NCBI GenBank assembly: GCA_001650955.1
Contig: LXYP01000045.1
Coordinates: 248,001 to 312,000 of the forward strand
DNA length: 64,000 nt
Reading direction: 5' to 3'
From: Sphingomonadales bacterium EhC05
GTDB taxonomy: Bacteria; Pseudomonadota; Alphaproteobacteria; Sphingomonadales; Sphingomonadaceae
Part shown: in pieces, positions 54,339-63,773 of the stretch
Layout of the letters: each line of letters starts with the position of its first letter
Numbering within the stretch: the stretch's first letter is position 1
Notes under the pieces: model-generated
What the model saw: the letters and a program-made list of their open reading frames with translations, nothing else
What the model was told of the DNA's origin: nothing
Database searches by the model: none
Made by a program: the position numbers and the translations under genes

Positions 54339-56665
54339 TGGCTGGATATCCAAAAAACCCGGCTGATAGACCAAATAAGAAAAAGCGCTCGAAACCGCCA
54401 CATAGGCCTAAACCGATTCCGTCCAGAAAAGAGATATTGGAGTTTATTGAAAACTCCGATCAACCGGCTGGCAAACGTGAAATCGCCAAAGGATTTGGTC
54501 TTAGAGGATCTGACAAGATCGCATTGAAAGCATTGCTCAAAGATATGGCCGATGAAGGTTTGATCGACGCGTCGCCCGGTCGCGCCTTTCACAAAATGGG
54601 TGGCGTGCCCAAAGTCACGGTTCTCAAGATTGTCGAGATTGACGGCAATGAAGCCATAGGTGTTCCGGAACGCTGGGAAGCCGATAGCGCGCCAGCACCC
54701 AAGCTTCGGATCAAGGAACGGGGCCGTCGCGCCGCACTCGGGGTCGGTGATCGCATATTGGCACGCACGGAAGAACGCGGCCAGGGGCATATTGCCTATA
54801 TGATGAAAAAGCTCGCCGAAAGCAGCGAGATGCTGATGGGTGTCATCGAGAAAGACGAACGAGATCGATACTGGCTCAAACCGGTCGACCGCAAAATCCG
54901 CCGGAGCACACCCATTTCCGATTTGGGCGAAGCGGAAGATGGCAATCTCGTGCTGGCCGAACCCAGCGGGCGAGGTGGACAAGTCCGGGCAAAAGTCAAA
55001 GAGGTTCTCGGCGATCCCTTTGCTCCCAAATCCTTCAGCCTGATCGCGATTAATAAGTTTGAAATACCGCAGGTCTTTCCTTCTTCGGTTTTGAACGAAG
55101 CCGAGGCGGCGACAAAATTATCTCTTAGTGAAGAGAAGCGTGAAGATTTACGGCATCTTCCGATTGTCGCAATCGACCCTGCAGATGCTCGCGATCATGA
55201 TGATGCGATCTGGGCTGCACCCGATGATGATCCGTCCAACTCTGGCGGCTTCAAGGCAATTATCGCAATTGCCGATGTATCTTATTATGTTCGACCCGGC
55301 AGCCAACTCGACAAGGAAGCGTTCAAGCGGGGAAACAGTGTCTATTTTCCGGACCGCGTCGTGCCAATGCTGCCAGAGGCGCTTTCGACCGATGTCTGTT
55401 CATTGAAACAAGATGTCGACCGAGCGGCGATGGCTTGCCATTTGCAGATCGATGCCTCCGGCAAAATGCGCTCATCGCGCTTCACTCGCGCCATTGTCCG
55501 CCTCGCAGGCAATATCGCCTATGAGGATGCGCAAGCCGCAATTGATGGCGAGATTGATCATCCTTTGACCAAGACCGCGCTGAAACCTTTATGGGATTGC
55601 TGGAAGCTGCTCGCTCAGGCGAGAGATGATCGCGAACCGTTAAATCTCGACTTGCCGGAAAAGCGGGTGGTGCTGGATGACAAAGGCAAGATCGCAGAAA
55701 TAGCGATCCGTGAACGGCTTGATGCCCATCGACTGGTTGAAGATTTCATGATCGCAGCCAATGTCGCCGCGGCCAAAATGCTCGAGAGCAAAAAATCTCC
55801 GCTAATCTATCGTGTGCACGAGACTCCCTCGCGCGAGAAGATGGTTGCGCTCAAAGATTATCTCAAAACTTTCGATATCAGCTTTGCACTCGGGCAGGTC
55901 GTTCTGCCGCGGGTGTTCAACCAATTGATCAGCAAAATCGGCGAGGGTGAAACCAAACCGCTGGTCATGGAGCAAATTCTGCGGAGCCAAACCCAGGCCT
56001 ATTATAGCCCCGCCAATGCCGGACATTTTGGTCTGTCACTGGGCAGCTATGGCCATTTCACCAGCCCGATCCGCCGCTATGCAGATTTGATCGTCCACCG
56101 CGCCTTGGTCAGTGCTTGCAAGCTGGAACAACCCAAGCCGGCAAATGAGGATATATCTTCAAATACTGGTCTCACCGAAGAGATGGCAGGGCGGCTGGAC
56201 CTGATTTCCGAGAAAATCAGCCAGTTGGAGCGCCGGGCGATGATGGCGGAACGGGAAACGGTCGACCGTTATATTTCGGCCCATCTTTCTGACCGGGTCG
56301 GGCAGATTCTGAAATGCCGGATCACCGGCGTTCAGAATTTCGGGTTTTTCGCGACAGTTGAGGAACTGGGCGGGGATGGTTTGGTTCCGGTGCGAACCTT
56401 GGGCGTCGAACGATTCGATTATGATGAGGCGGCACAACAACTGACCGGGATGGATAGCGGTACGACCTATAATATTGGCCAGAAACTGGAACTCAGATTG
56501 GTTGAAGCCAATGCCGCCACCGGCAGCCTATTGTTTGAACTGGCTGAGGGCGCCAATCATATGCCGGGAAGATATCAAGACCGACGACCCCCGAGAAGTG
56601 GTGGAAAATCGCATTCCAAAGGCAAACGCGGTCGCCCCGGCAATATTCGAGATCGCGGCAGATAG
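54338..56665 (+). CDS. rnr: Ribonuclease R
   Basis: 775 residues. Basic N-terminus, winged-helix region (about 25-90), cold-shock domains, RNB catalytic core with IDPADARDHDDAIWA, FPDRVVPMLPEALSTDVCSL and the FTSPIRRYADLIVHRAL box, then an S1 domain (about 650-730) and a basic, Gly/Arg-rich tail. A 3'-5' exoribonuclease that degrades structured RNA. One-base overlap with proS. Confidence 0.96.
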   Translation: MAGYPKNPADRPNKKKRSKPPHRPKPIPSRKEILEFIENSDQPAGKREIAKGFGLRGSDKIALKALLKDMADEGLIDASPGRAFHKMGGVPKVTVLKIVEIDGNEAIGVPERWEADSAPAPKLRIKERGRRAALGVGDRILARTEERGQGHIAYMMKKLAESSEMLMGVIEKDERDRYWLKPVDRKIRRSTPISDLGEAEDGNLVLAEPSGRGGQVRAKVKEVLGDPFAPKSFSLIAINKFEIPQVFPSSVLNEAEAATKLSLSEEKREDLRHLPIVAIDPADARDHDDAIWAAPDDDPSNSGGFKAIIAIADVSYYVRPGSQLDKEAFKRGNSVYFPDRVVPMLPEALSTDVCSLKQDVDRAAMACHLQIDASGKMRSSRFTRAIVRLAGNIAYEDAQAAIDGEIDHPLTKTALKPLWDCWKLLAQARDDREPLNLDLPEKRVVLDDKGKIAEIAIRERLDAHRLVEDFMIAANVAAAKMLESKKSPLIYRVHETPSREKMVALKDYLKTFDISFALGQVVLPRVFNQLISKIGEGETKPLVMEQILRSQTQAYYSPANAGHFGLSLGSYGHFTSPIRRYADLIVHRALVSACKLEQPKPANEDISSNTGLTEEMAGRLDLISEKISQLERRAMMAERETVDRYISAHLSDRVGQILKCRITGVQNFGFFATVEELGGDGLVPVRTLGVERFDYDEAAQQLTGMDSGTTYNIGQKLELRLVEANAATGSLLFELAEGANHMPGRYQDRRPPRSGGKSHSKGKRGRPGNIRDRGR

Positions 56666-56733
56666 TAATTCTAATTTGTAACAAAAGCTTCTTTGGCGTT
56701 GAATGTAATTTATCAGAACCAGAAAGGCCCCCC

Positions 56734-57270
56734 ATGTCGAAACTTATTCCGACCCAGAATGTTCCCGATTTTGCTGTTCCAATGACGGATGGTGGCAAAT
56801 TCCAACTCAGCCAGCGGCTTGGCGAAAATTTTACCCTATTGCTATTCTATCGCGGTCTGCATTGTCCAATCTGCAAAATGCAGCTCCGTGATCTCCAGCA
56901 CAATATCGGGAAATTTGCGAAGCGGGGTATAGATGTTGTCGCGATCAGCATGGATGATCAGCAACGTGCGAGCAAATCGGCCGAAGACTGGGGCATTGAC
57001 GAATTGATGCTCGGCTATGGCCTGAGCGAAGACGATGCGCGAGCGCTGGGCCTTTATATTTCAAAGGGACGTCCGGGCAGCCCCGAACCAACAGTCTTTT
57101 CCGAACCGGCGTTAATCTTGGTCAAGCCCGACCAGTCGCTCTATTTTGCGAGCGTTCAGAGCATGCCTTTCACCCGTCCATCGCTTGACCAGTTGCTGCA
57201 GGGTATCGATTATGCGCTGGCCAATGATTATCCGGCGCGTGGCGAACTGGCGCAAGCGGCCCTAGCTTAA
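56734..57270 (+). CDS. Peroxiredoxin-like (AhpC/TSA family) protein
   Basis: 178 residues, thioredoxin fold. FYRGLHCPICKMQLRDL holds C44 and C47, the CxxC of the peroxiredoxin-like subfamily; VVAISMDDQQRASKSAEDWG follows. Likely thiol peroxidase or disulfide reductase; substrate unknown. Its last 9 bases overlap the convergent UspA gene. Confidence 0.88.
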   Translation: MSKLIPTQNVPDFAVPMTDGGKFQLSQRLGENFTLLLFYRGLHCPICKMQLRDLQHNIGKFAKRGIDVVAISMDDQQRASKSAEDWGIDELMLGYGLSEDDARALGLYISKGRPGSPEPTVFSEPALILVKPDQSLYFASVQSMPFTRPSLDQLLQGIDYALANDYPARGELAQAALA

Positions 57271-57717
57271 GCGATCAATCTCTTCCTTGGTCAGGGAGCC
57301 GGGCACCACCATGACGGGGCAGGGCAATGTACCTGCCTCTGAAGCCGCGAAATGGCTAACCAATGGGCCAGGCGGGCCAACCGCAGAGGCCCCGAGAACA
57401 AGAGCGCCCAGGCCATCCAGTTCATTCATCATTTTCCGGACCACTTTCGGTCCCTTGCCCTGTTTCACAGTGATCGACGGCCGAATGCCGGTCTCGTCAA
57501 ATAGAGAACCCGCAGCGCTCGACACCAGGGCTTCCGCGCGGCTTTTGGCTTCTTCTTCCAATGTCGCCTGCACGCCGCCCCAGGCAACAAAAGCCTCGCT
57601 CTCGACCAGCGCCAAAATATGCAACGCGCTATTTGTTTTCATTGCCCGACGTGACGCAAAGCGCAGCGCAACGCTCGCCTCATCGGTCTCGTCAATTACC
57701 ACCAGATATGTCCGCAT
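57262..57717 (-). CDS. Universal stress protein (UspA family)
   Basis: 151 residues, one Usp domain: N-terminal TYLVVIDETDEASVALRFA, central LHILALVES, and a C-terminal LVLGASAVGPPGPLVSHF...CPVMVVPG nucleotide-binding region with glycines close to the usual pattern. Cytoplasmic stress-linked protein of unspecified role. GAGGACAGATC precedes the ATG. Divergent from pdhC with a gap of 134 bases. Confidence 0.9.
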   Translation of the reverse strand: MRTYLVVIDETDEASVALRFASRRAMKTNSALHILALVESEAFVAWGGVQATLEEEAKSRAEALVSSAAGSLFDETGIRPSITVKQGKGPKVVRKMMNELDGLGALVLGASAVGPPGPLVSHFAASEAGTLPCPVMVVPGSLTKEEIDRLS

Positions 57718-57851
57718 GATCTGTCCTCATCCTGTCATAATCATGTGTTGCGACAAATAGCGCCGCAACGCAAGTCAGCAGGGTTGACGATAATGCTGCA
57801 ATGTTGAACAGTTTGATTGAAACACGTCATCCCCAAGAAAGATCATCGGCT

Positions 57852-59216
57852 ATGCCCATCAATCTCCAAATGCCCGCTCTCTCTCCCACGATGGAAGAAG
57901 GGACGCTAGCAAAATGGCTGGTGAAGGAAGGCGATTCCGTTTCGTCGGGTGATCTGCTGGCCGAAATTGAAACCGACAAAGCGACGATGGAATTTGAGGC
58001 AATTGATGAAGGCGTCATCGCCAGGATTGTGGTGGCCGAAGGCACGGACAATGTGAAGGTCGGTGCAGTGATCGCGATCATCGCGGAAGAAGGGGAAGAA
58101 CTTTCCGCTGCCGAAGTTGATAGTGGCGAAAGTGCCGCGGAGCGTGAAACGGCTGATCCGGAAATGTTGGAAGATAAAATGTTGGAAAAAGCTTCAGAGA
58201 AACCGGCCGTGTCGCCTGCGCCAGCGCCCAAAACCGCGCCTCAATCTGCGGACCCCGCGCCCAAAATAAATGGGGCGGCGTCCGATGGACGAGTGAAGGT
58301 CAGTCCGTTGGCGCGCCGTCTTGCAGAAAATAAGGGTGTCGATCTCGCGACGCTCACAGGCTCGGGCCCCGGCGGACGGATTGTCAAAGCCGATATTGAT
58401 GGCGCAGAAGGCGGCACGGTCCCGGTCAAAAGCGAGGCAGCCGCGCCCGCACCGAGCGCAGCGGCCACTCCGGCTGCCAAAGCGGCTCCGGTTCCAAGCC
58501 CGGCGGCGACATCGAGCGATTTCGATATCCCGCACACGGCCGAGAAACTCTCCGGCATGCGCAAGACCATCGCTCGCCGCCTGACCGAAGCCAAACAGTC
58601 GATCCCGCATTACCGCGTGAGCATCGATGTCAATATTGACAAGCTGCTGAAATTGCGCGGCGAGCTCAACCAGTCGCTCGAAGCGCGCGGGATCAAATTG
58701 TCGGTCAATGATCTGATGATCAAGGCTCAGGCGGTCGCGCTGATGCTCGCACCGGACAGCAATGTCAGCTATACCGATGAGAATATGATCCGCTATCATC
58801 GCGCCGATATCGCGGTCGCGGTCAGTATTCCTGGCGGCCTGATCACCCCGATCATCACCAGCGCCGACAGCAAGGCCCTGAGCACCATCGCCACCGAGAT
58901 GAAAGATCTTGCCGAGCGCGCCAAGGCGGGCAAGCTCAAGATGCACGAATATCAGGGCGGCACCGCCAGCCTCTCCAATATGGGGATGTTTGGCGTCACC
59001 ACCTTCGACGCGGTGATCAATCCGCCGCACGGCATGATCCTGGCGATCAGCGCGGGTATCAAAAAACCGGTGGTGATCGACGACAGCGTCCAGATCGCGA
59101 CGATGATGACCGTCACCGGCAGTTTTGATCATCGCGCAATTGATGGCGCGACCGGCGCGGCCTTTATGAAAGCGCTCAAGGAAACGGTTGAAAATCCGCT
59201 GGGTATGCTGGCTTGA
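57852..59216 (+). CDS. pdhC: Pyruvate dehydrogenase E2, dihydrolipoamide acetyltransferase
   Basis: 454 residues from the ATG at 57852 ([12 protein letters not shown]); a reading from 57801 adds 17 non-conserved residues. One lipoyl domain with K43 in [10 protein letters not shown], an Ala/Pro linker, a peripheral subunit-binding domain ([19 protein letters not shown]), a second linker, and the catalytic domain with H427 in FDHRAIDG. It passes the acetyl group to CoA. E1 genes are not in this window; E3 follows downstream. Confidence 0.95.
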   Translation: MPINLQMPALSPTMEEGTLAKWLVKEGDSVSSGDLLAEIETDKATMEFEAIDEGVIARIVVAEGTDNVKVGAVIAIIAEEGEELSAAEVDSGESAAERETADPEMLEDKMLEKASEKPAVSPAPAPKTAPQSADPAPKINGAASDGRVKVSPLARRLAENKGVDLATLTGSGPGGRIVKADIDGAEGGTVPVKSEAAAPAPSAAATPAAKAAPVPSPAATSSDFDIPHTAEKLSGMRKTIARRLTEAKQSIPHYRVSIDVNIDKLLKLRGELNQSLEARGIKLSVNDLMIKAQAVALMLAPDSNVSYTDENMIRYHRADIAVAVSIPGGLITPIITSADSKALSTIATEMKDLAERAKAGKLKMHEYQGGTASLSNMGMFGVTTFDAVINPPHGMILAISAGIKKPVVIDDSVQIATMMTVTGSFDHRAIDGATGAAFMKALKETVENPLGMLA

Positions 59217-59599
59217 CCGACCTAGGTTCAAAAGTCCCGGCGATCCGGACAATCGTCATGCCGACCGAAGGCAATCCCTATGGCGTCGCCTTTGGCGGCT
59301 GGCTGATGGGACAGATGGCCCAGGCCGGCGGCGCGCTCGCAGCCCAGCATAGCAAACATCAATCGGTCGTGGTCGGCGCAAATGATGTCCGCTTTGGCCA
59401 CCCGGTCGGAATTGGTGATGAATTGTCGGTCTATGCCGAATTTACCAAAATCGGCCGCAGTTCGATGACCGTTCAGGTCGAAGCCTATCGGCGGGATCGC
59501 CATGAAGATGAAATGATGCAGGCGGCTTCGGGGGTTTATGTGTTCGTGGCGGTGGATAAGGACGGGACGCCGGTTCAGGTTCCCGAGCTAACTCGGTGA
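59213..59599 (+). CDS. Acyl-CoA thioesterase, hotdog fold
   Basis: 128 residues, TTG start in a TTGA overlap with the pdhC stop. [27 protein letters not shown] is the hotdog helix region (the glycine-rich part corresponds to residues 21-47) and [24 protein letters not shown] its strand pair, as in YciA-type thioesterases. It hydrolyses acyl-CoA; its chain-length preference is unknown. The location in the PDH operon hints at acetyl-CoA or short acyl-CoA turnover. Confidence 0.88.
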   Translation: MTDLGSKVPAIRTIVMPTEGNPYGVAFGGWLMGQMAQAGGALAAQHSKHQSVVVGANDVRFGHPVGIGDELSVYAEFTKIGRSSMTVQVEAYRRDRHEDEMMQAASGVYVFVAVDKDGTPVQVPELTR

Positions 59600-59606
59600 G
59601 TTTTAG

Positions 59607-60035
59607 ATGACACCGAGAGAAGCCGGAACGTTGATGAAAGCCACATCGGTTGCCGTTGTGGCTTTTTGGATCTCTCTTATTTTGACTTTTCCAATTATGG
59701 ATGAGTTTTCTAGGGTCGCCGATTTGTTTATTAAGACGCTTGGCTTCACGTTATTTGCAACGCCGTTTATTTTTGCCTCCATTGTTCTCATTGGCTATCC
59801 ACTTGTAAAATTAGCGGTTCTATTGAATTTTAGGAGCGCAATGAAAATACTAGTTTTTGGTCTTTCTGTCGGGGCTACGACCTCATTCGCTCTGCTAACC
59901 GTGATATTTGAACTAAAAATACCAATAATAATGCAATTCCTGTGGGGCGGTATCCCTGGATTTGCTGCTGGCTATATCTGGTGGCGATTTGAACTTCAGG
60001 AAGCAGAAATTGAAACACTAGGGAATAACAACTAA
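59607..60035 (+). CDS. Hypothetical membrane protein, AT-rich
   Basis: 142 residues with four hydrophobic segments (about 12-30, 45-65, 75-95, 102-125). Not recognised. Base composition is clearly more AT-rich than the flanking pdhC and lpdA. Its stop overlaps the lpdA ATG (TAATG), so it is read as part of the operon. A second ATG ten codons in could be the true start. Confidence 0.68.
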   Translation: MTPREAGTLMKATSVAVVAFWISLILTFPIMDEFSRVADLFIKTLGFTLFATPFIFASIVLIGYPLVKLAVLLNFRSAMKILVFGLSVGATTSFALLTVIFELKIPIIMQFLWGGIPGFAAGYIWWRFELQEAEIETLGNNN

Positions 60036-61432
60036 TGTCTAACATTTATGACCTCATCGTTCTCGGTTCCGGCCCTGGTGGCTATGTCGCGGCGATCCGC
60101 GCCTCGCAACTGGGCTTGAAAACCGCGATTGTCGAACGCGAAAATCTCGGAGGCATTTGTCTCAACTGGGGTTGTATCCCGACCAAGGCACTGCTGCGCT
60201 CGGCAGAAGTGTTTCACCAGATGAAACATGCCGCCGATTATGGGCTTGCGGCGGAGAATATCACCGCTGATCTCGACGCAGTGGTCAAACGTTCTCGCGG
60301 TGTCGCCAAGCAACTTAATCAGGGTGTCACCGGCCTGATGAAGAAGAACAAGATCGATGTCGTGATGGGCGACGGCACCATCACCGCGCCGGGCAAGATC
60401 AGCGTGAAGACCGACAAGGGCGAGCAAGCGCTGGAGGCAAAGAATATCATCATCGCGACCGGTGCCCGCGCCCGCGATCTGCCCTTTGCCAAGGCAGACG
60501 GCAAACGCATCTGGACCTATCGCACCGCGATGACCCCGCCGGAAATGCCGAGCAAATTACTGGTCATCGGCTCGGGCGCAATTGGGATTGAATTTGCCAG
60601 CTTCTATAATGATATGGGCGCCGACGTGACGGTTGTCGAAATGCTCGATCGGATCGTGCCGGTGGAAGATGAGGAAATCTCCAAATTTCTCGAAAAGTCG
60701 CTGAAAAAGCAGGGCATGACCATCATGACCAAGGCAGGCGTCAAGAGCATCAAGAGCGATGACAAAGGCGTCAAAGCGGAGATTGAAGACAGCAAGGGCA
60801 ATGTCGAGACCCATGATTTCAGCCATGTCATCGTCGCCGTCGGTATCCAGCCCAATATCGAGACAATCGGCCTCGATCAGCTCGGAGTCCAACCGGACGA
60901 GCGCTATCATATCAAAACCGATGCTTATTGCCGAACCAATATCGAGGGTATTTACGCGATTGGTGACTGCACCGCTGGCCCCTGGCTGGCGCATAAGGCG
61001 AGCCATGAAGGCGTGATTGCGGCCGAAACCATCGCTGGCGGCCATCCGCACCCAATGGATATCAACAATATCCCCGGTTGCACCTATTGCCATCCGCAGA
61101 TCGCCAGCGTCGGGCTGACCGAAGCCAAAGCGAAAGACGCCGGCTATGACATCAAGGTCGGCAAATTCCCGTTCATCGGCAATGGCAAGGCGATTGCGCT
61201 CGGCGAGACCGAGGGTTTCATCAAGACGGTATTTGACGCGAAAACCGGCGAGCTGCTCGGCGCGCATATGATTGGCGCGGAGGTCACCGAACTGATCCAG
61301 GGCTATGCGGTGGGCAAAACACTCGAAACCACCGAGGCGGAGCTGATGAACACGGTCTTCCCGCATCCGACGCTCAGCGAAATGATGCACGAGAGCGTCC
61401 TCGACGCCTATGAACGCGTGTTGCATATGTGA
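60035..61432 (+). CDS. lpdA: Dihydrolipoyl dehydrogenase (E3)
   Basis: 465 residues. FAD loop IVLGSGPGGYVAAIRASQLG, redox pair C42/C47 in GGICLNWGCIPTKALL, NAD loop VIGSGAIGIEFASFYNDMG with EML following (acidic, fitting NAD+), and C-terminal FPHPTLSEMMHES with the active-site histidine. It reoxidises lipoyl groups of PDH and related complexes. Confidence 0.96.
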   Translation: MSNIYDLIVLGSGPGGYVAAIRASQLGLKTAIVERENLGGICLNWGCIPTKALLRSAEVFHQMKHAADYGLAAENITADLDAVVKRSRGVAKQLNQGVTGLMKKNKIDVVMGDGTITAPGKISVKTDKGEQALEAKNIIIATGARARDLPFAKADGKRIWTYRTAMTPPEMPSKLLVIGSGAIGIEFASFYNDMGADVTVVEMLDRIVPVEDEEISKFLEKSLKKQGMTIMTKAGVKSIKSDDKGVKAEIEDSKGNVETHDFSHVIVAVGIQPNIETIGLDQLGVQPDERYHIKTDAYCRTNIEGIYAIGDCTAGPWLAHKASHEGVIAAETIAGGHPHPMDINNIPGCTYCHPQIASVGLTEAKAKDAGYDIKVGKFPFIGNGKAIALGETEGFIKTVFDAKTGELLGAHMIGAEVTELIQGYAVGKTLETTEAELMNTVFPHPTLSEMMHESVLDAYERVLHM

Positions 61433-61866
61433 TGGAGACTCATGCTATCCTGTGGCCTGCCATTGCCATGGCAGCGTTAATCTGGGTGATTTGGGCGAGC
61501 CTGTTCATCGCGCGCGTGCGGCATATGAAGAAGAATCCACCGACCGCCGAAAGTTTCAAGGATGGTCCTGCGGCAACCCGCTATTTTCTGCCGGTGGAAA
61601 TGCCATCGAACAATTTGCGCAATCTGGTTGAAATGCCGATGCTATTCTTCGGACTGGTTCCCCTGTTGATTGTGAGCGGCATGGATAGCAGCATTCAGAT
61701 TGGCCTTGCATGGCTCTATGTACTGCTGCGCTGCTGGCATAGCTATGAACATGTCGTAACCAAGAAAGTGCGCCGCCGCTTTCTCGTCTATGTCGCCTCC
61801 TGTGCGGTACTTTCCGCCATGTGGATAGGCTTTGTTTTCGACCTGGCGCTGACATCTTCACGGTGA
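61432..61866 (+). CDS. MAPEG family membrane protein (copy 3)
   Basis: 144 residues from an ATG that shares its first base with the lpdA stop (TGATG); a GTG one codon earlier is possible. Four hydrophobic segments; NLRNLVEMPMLFFGLVPLL and LAWLYVLLRCWHSYEHVV match the MAPEG pattern. Distant in sequence from the two copies near 20 kb. Function unknown. Confidence 0.85.
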   Translation: METHAILWPAIAMAALIWVIWASLFIARVRHMKKNPPTAESFKDGPAATRYFLPVEMPSNNLRNLVEMPMLFFGLVPLLIVSGMDSSIQIGLAWLYVLLRCWHSYEHVVTKKVRRRFLVYVASCAVLSAMWIGFVFDLALTSSR

Positions 61867-61947
61867 GCTTGTCTCGATAAAATTTCCAACGTAACGGTTG
61901 CTTCTAAGAATCCCGAAACTGATTTTGGGCTGGTGAGGATATTGGCT

Positions 61948-62853
61948 ATGGCAAAAGGTACGCATGATTATGTCGAGGATCCGCGCAACCAGGAGATATT
62001 GATCAACGTCAACGGCGACATGACGCCGCGCGCAGAAGCTACAGTTTCGGTGTTCGACAGCGGCTTCATGCTCGGCGACGGCGTCTGGGAAGGGCTGCGT
62101 GTCCACAAGAGCAAGATTGCCTTTCTGGAGCCGCATATGGACCGCTTGTTTGAAGGCGCGAAAGCGATTGCGATGGATATCGGGATCAGCCGCGCGGCGC
62201 TGGTTGCGCGTCTCTACGAGACGATAGCAGCCAATGGCATGACCGGCTGCCATATCCGCCTGATGGTGACCCGAGGGATCCGTTCGACGCCTTATCAGGA
62301 CCCGCGGGTGATCATTTCTCCGGCAACGATTGTGATCATTCCGGAATATAAGGAAGCGCTGCCGAGCACGGTGGAAAACGGCATAAGACTATTCACGGTC
62401 CATGTCCGGCGAGGCGATCCAGCGGTGCAGGACCAGAAGCTCAATTCGCACAGCAAGCTCAATTGCATCACCGCGTGCATTCAAGCGACGCAGGCGGGTG
62501 CGGACGAGGCGTTGATGCTTGATCCGCAGGGTTTTGTCGCGACCTGCAATTCAACCCATTTCTTCATTGTCCGCAAGGGCGAGGTGTGGACGAGCAGCGG
62601 CGATTATTGTCTCGGTGGGATCACCCGCAGCAATGTGATCCAATTGTGCCGCGAGAATGATATTCCGGTGTTCGAGAAAAATTTCTCGCTCACCGATGTC
62701 TATGGTGCGCAGGAAGCTTTTGTAACCGGGACGTTCGCGGGCGTGGTTCCCGCGACCGAAGTCGACGGCCGTGTGCTGACCGCGGGCAGGGGGCCGATGG
62801 TCGAGCGGCTGCAAGGGCTCTATAAAGACATGATCGAGCGCGATGTTGCGTAA
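61948..62853 (+). CDS. Class IV PLP aminotransferase (D-amino acid/branched-chain type)
   Basis: 301 residues from ATG 61948 with AGGATATT upstream. VSVFDSGFMLGDGVWEGLRV is the N-terminal family block, K170 in SHSKLNCITA the PLP lysine, and EALMLDPQGFVATCNSTHFF with GITRSNVIQL the C-terminal block. Substrate may be branched-chain or D-amino acids, or aminodeoxychorismate. It sits 87 bases before the sulfotransferase-like gene. Confidence 0.92.
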   Translation: MAKGTHDYVEDPRNQEILINVNGDMTPRAEATVSVFDSGFMLGDGVWEGLRVHKSKIAFLEPHMDRLFEGAKAIAMDIGISRAALVARLYETIAANGMTGCHIRLMVTRGIRSTPYQDPRVIISPATIVIIPEYKEALPSTVENGIRLFTVHVRRGDPAVQDQKLNSHSKLNCITACIQATQAGADEALMLDPQGFVATCNSTHFFIVRKGEVWTSSGDYCLGGITRSNVIQLCRENDIPVFEKNFSLTDVYGAQEAFVTGTFAGVVPATEVDGRVLTAGRGPMVERLQGLYKDMIERDVA

Positions 62854-62855
62854 TC

Positions 62856-62926
62856 CCGTTCATGTCGAGCGAAGTCCGGACACCGCCCGCTCCTATACGC
62901 ATCTCGACTTCGCCCGATGCGAACGG
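62856..62926. repeat. Palindromic intergenic repeat (TGTCGAGCGAAGTC type)
   Basis: Left arm CCGTTCATGTCGAGCGAAGT (62856-62875) and right arm ACTTCGCCCGATGCGAACGG (62907-62926) are inverted with about 16 of 20 matches. This is a repeat type often seen between sphingomonad genes. It may be a hairpin separating the aminotransferase from the next gene. Confidence 0.7.
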
Positions 62927-62940
62927 TTTGGAATAATCGC

Positions 62941-63690
62941 ATGACGTCGCGGCCCATTCGTATTGCCATGTGGTCGGGGCCGCGCAATATCTCGACCGCA
63001 ATGATGCGGAGCTTCGGCGGACGCAGCGACTGCGCTGTGACCGACGAGCCCTTCTATGGGGCATTTCTCAAAACCAGCGGACAGCGTCAGCCGATGGCGG
63101 ATGAAGTGATTGCATCGATGGATACCGACTGGTCCTCCGTCGCAAGAGCGATGCGCGGTCCGGTGCCGGATGGCCAAGCCATCTGGTACCAGAAACATAT
63201 GCCGCATCATATGGTCGGCGACGTGTCGATCGCTGACTTTCCTGACCATCGTCATGCTTTTCTGATCCGCGATCCGGAGCGGGTGGTCGCCAGCTATGCC
63301 GCCAAGCGGGTCGAGGTGACGGCCGATGATCTCGGCTATGAACGGCAGCTGGACTATATCGACCGGACGTCGCAGATCAGTGGCAATCCTCCGATCATTC
63401 TCGATAGCGCAGATATATTGCGCGATCCCGAAGCGCATTTGAAAGCCTTATGCGCCGCGCTCGAAATATCATGGGATGCGGGCATGCTGCTCTGGCCAGC
63501 AGGGACCCGCGATACCGACGGTATCTGGGCGAGCCACTGGTATGGCCGGGTCGTTGAAACGACCGGTTTTGGCGGACCGGACAAGGATCCCACCGCGTTG
63601 ACCGAACAGCAGCAACGGGTCGCAGATAGCTGCCAAGCATATTATGAAAAGCTCAAGGGCTATGCGATCCGTCTCTCATCCGCGCCTTGA
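62941..63690 (+). CDS. Sulfotransferase-like P-loop protein
   Basis: 249 residues from the ATG beyond the repeat; the ATG at 62917 lies inside the repeat arm and lacks a ribosome site. N-terminal IAMWSGPRNISTAMMRSF (about 8-25) fits the PAPS-binding loop of sulfotransferases, and FLIRDPERVVASYAAK the 3'-phosphate motif. VTDEPFYGAFL near 33-43 is the conserved acid-proline-tyrosine block of this subgroup. Whether it transfers sulfate is not established. Confidence 0.82.
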   Translation: MTSRPIRIAMWSGPRNISTAMMRSFGGRSDCAVTDEPFYGAFLKTSGQRQPMADEVIASMDTDWSSVARAMRGPVPDGQAIWYQKHMPHHMVGDVSIADFPDHRHAFLIRDPERVVASYAAKRVEVTADDLGYERQLDYIDRTSQISGNPPIILDSADILRDPEAHLKALCAALEISWDAGMLLWPAGTRDTDGIWASHWYGRVVETTGFGGPDKDPTALTEQQQRVADSCQAYYEKLKGYAIRLSSAP

Positions 63691-63773
63691 TGATCGACGA
63701 CTGAGAGATGAATTTACTTCGTTCTGGATACCGGCATATGCTATAAGATGGTTTCATTTGAAGGATATAGGCC

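Noticed and set aside
58194-59252. 352-codon ORF antisense to pdhC
   Set aside because: Shadow frame; low-complexity Arg/Ala sequence opposite the Ala/Pro linkers and catalytic domain.
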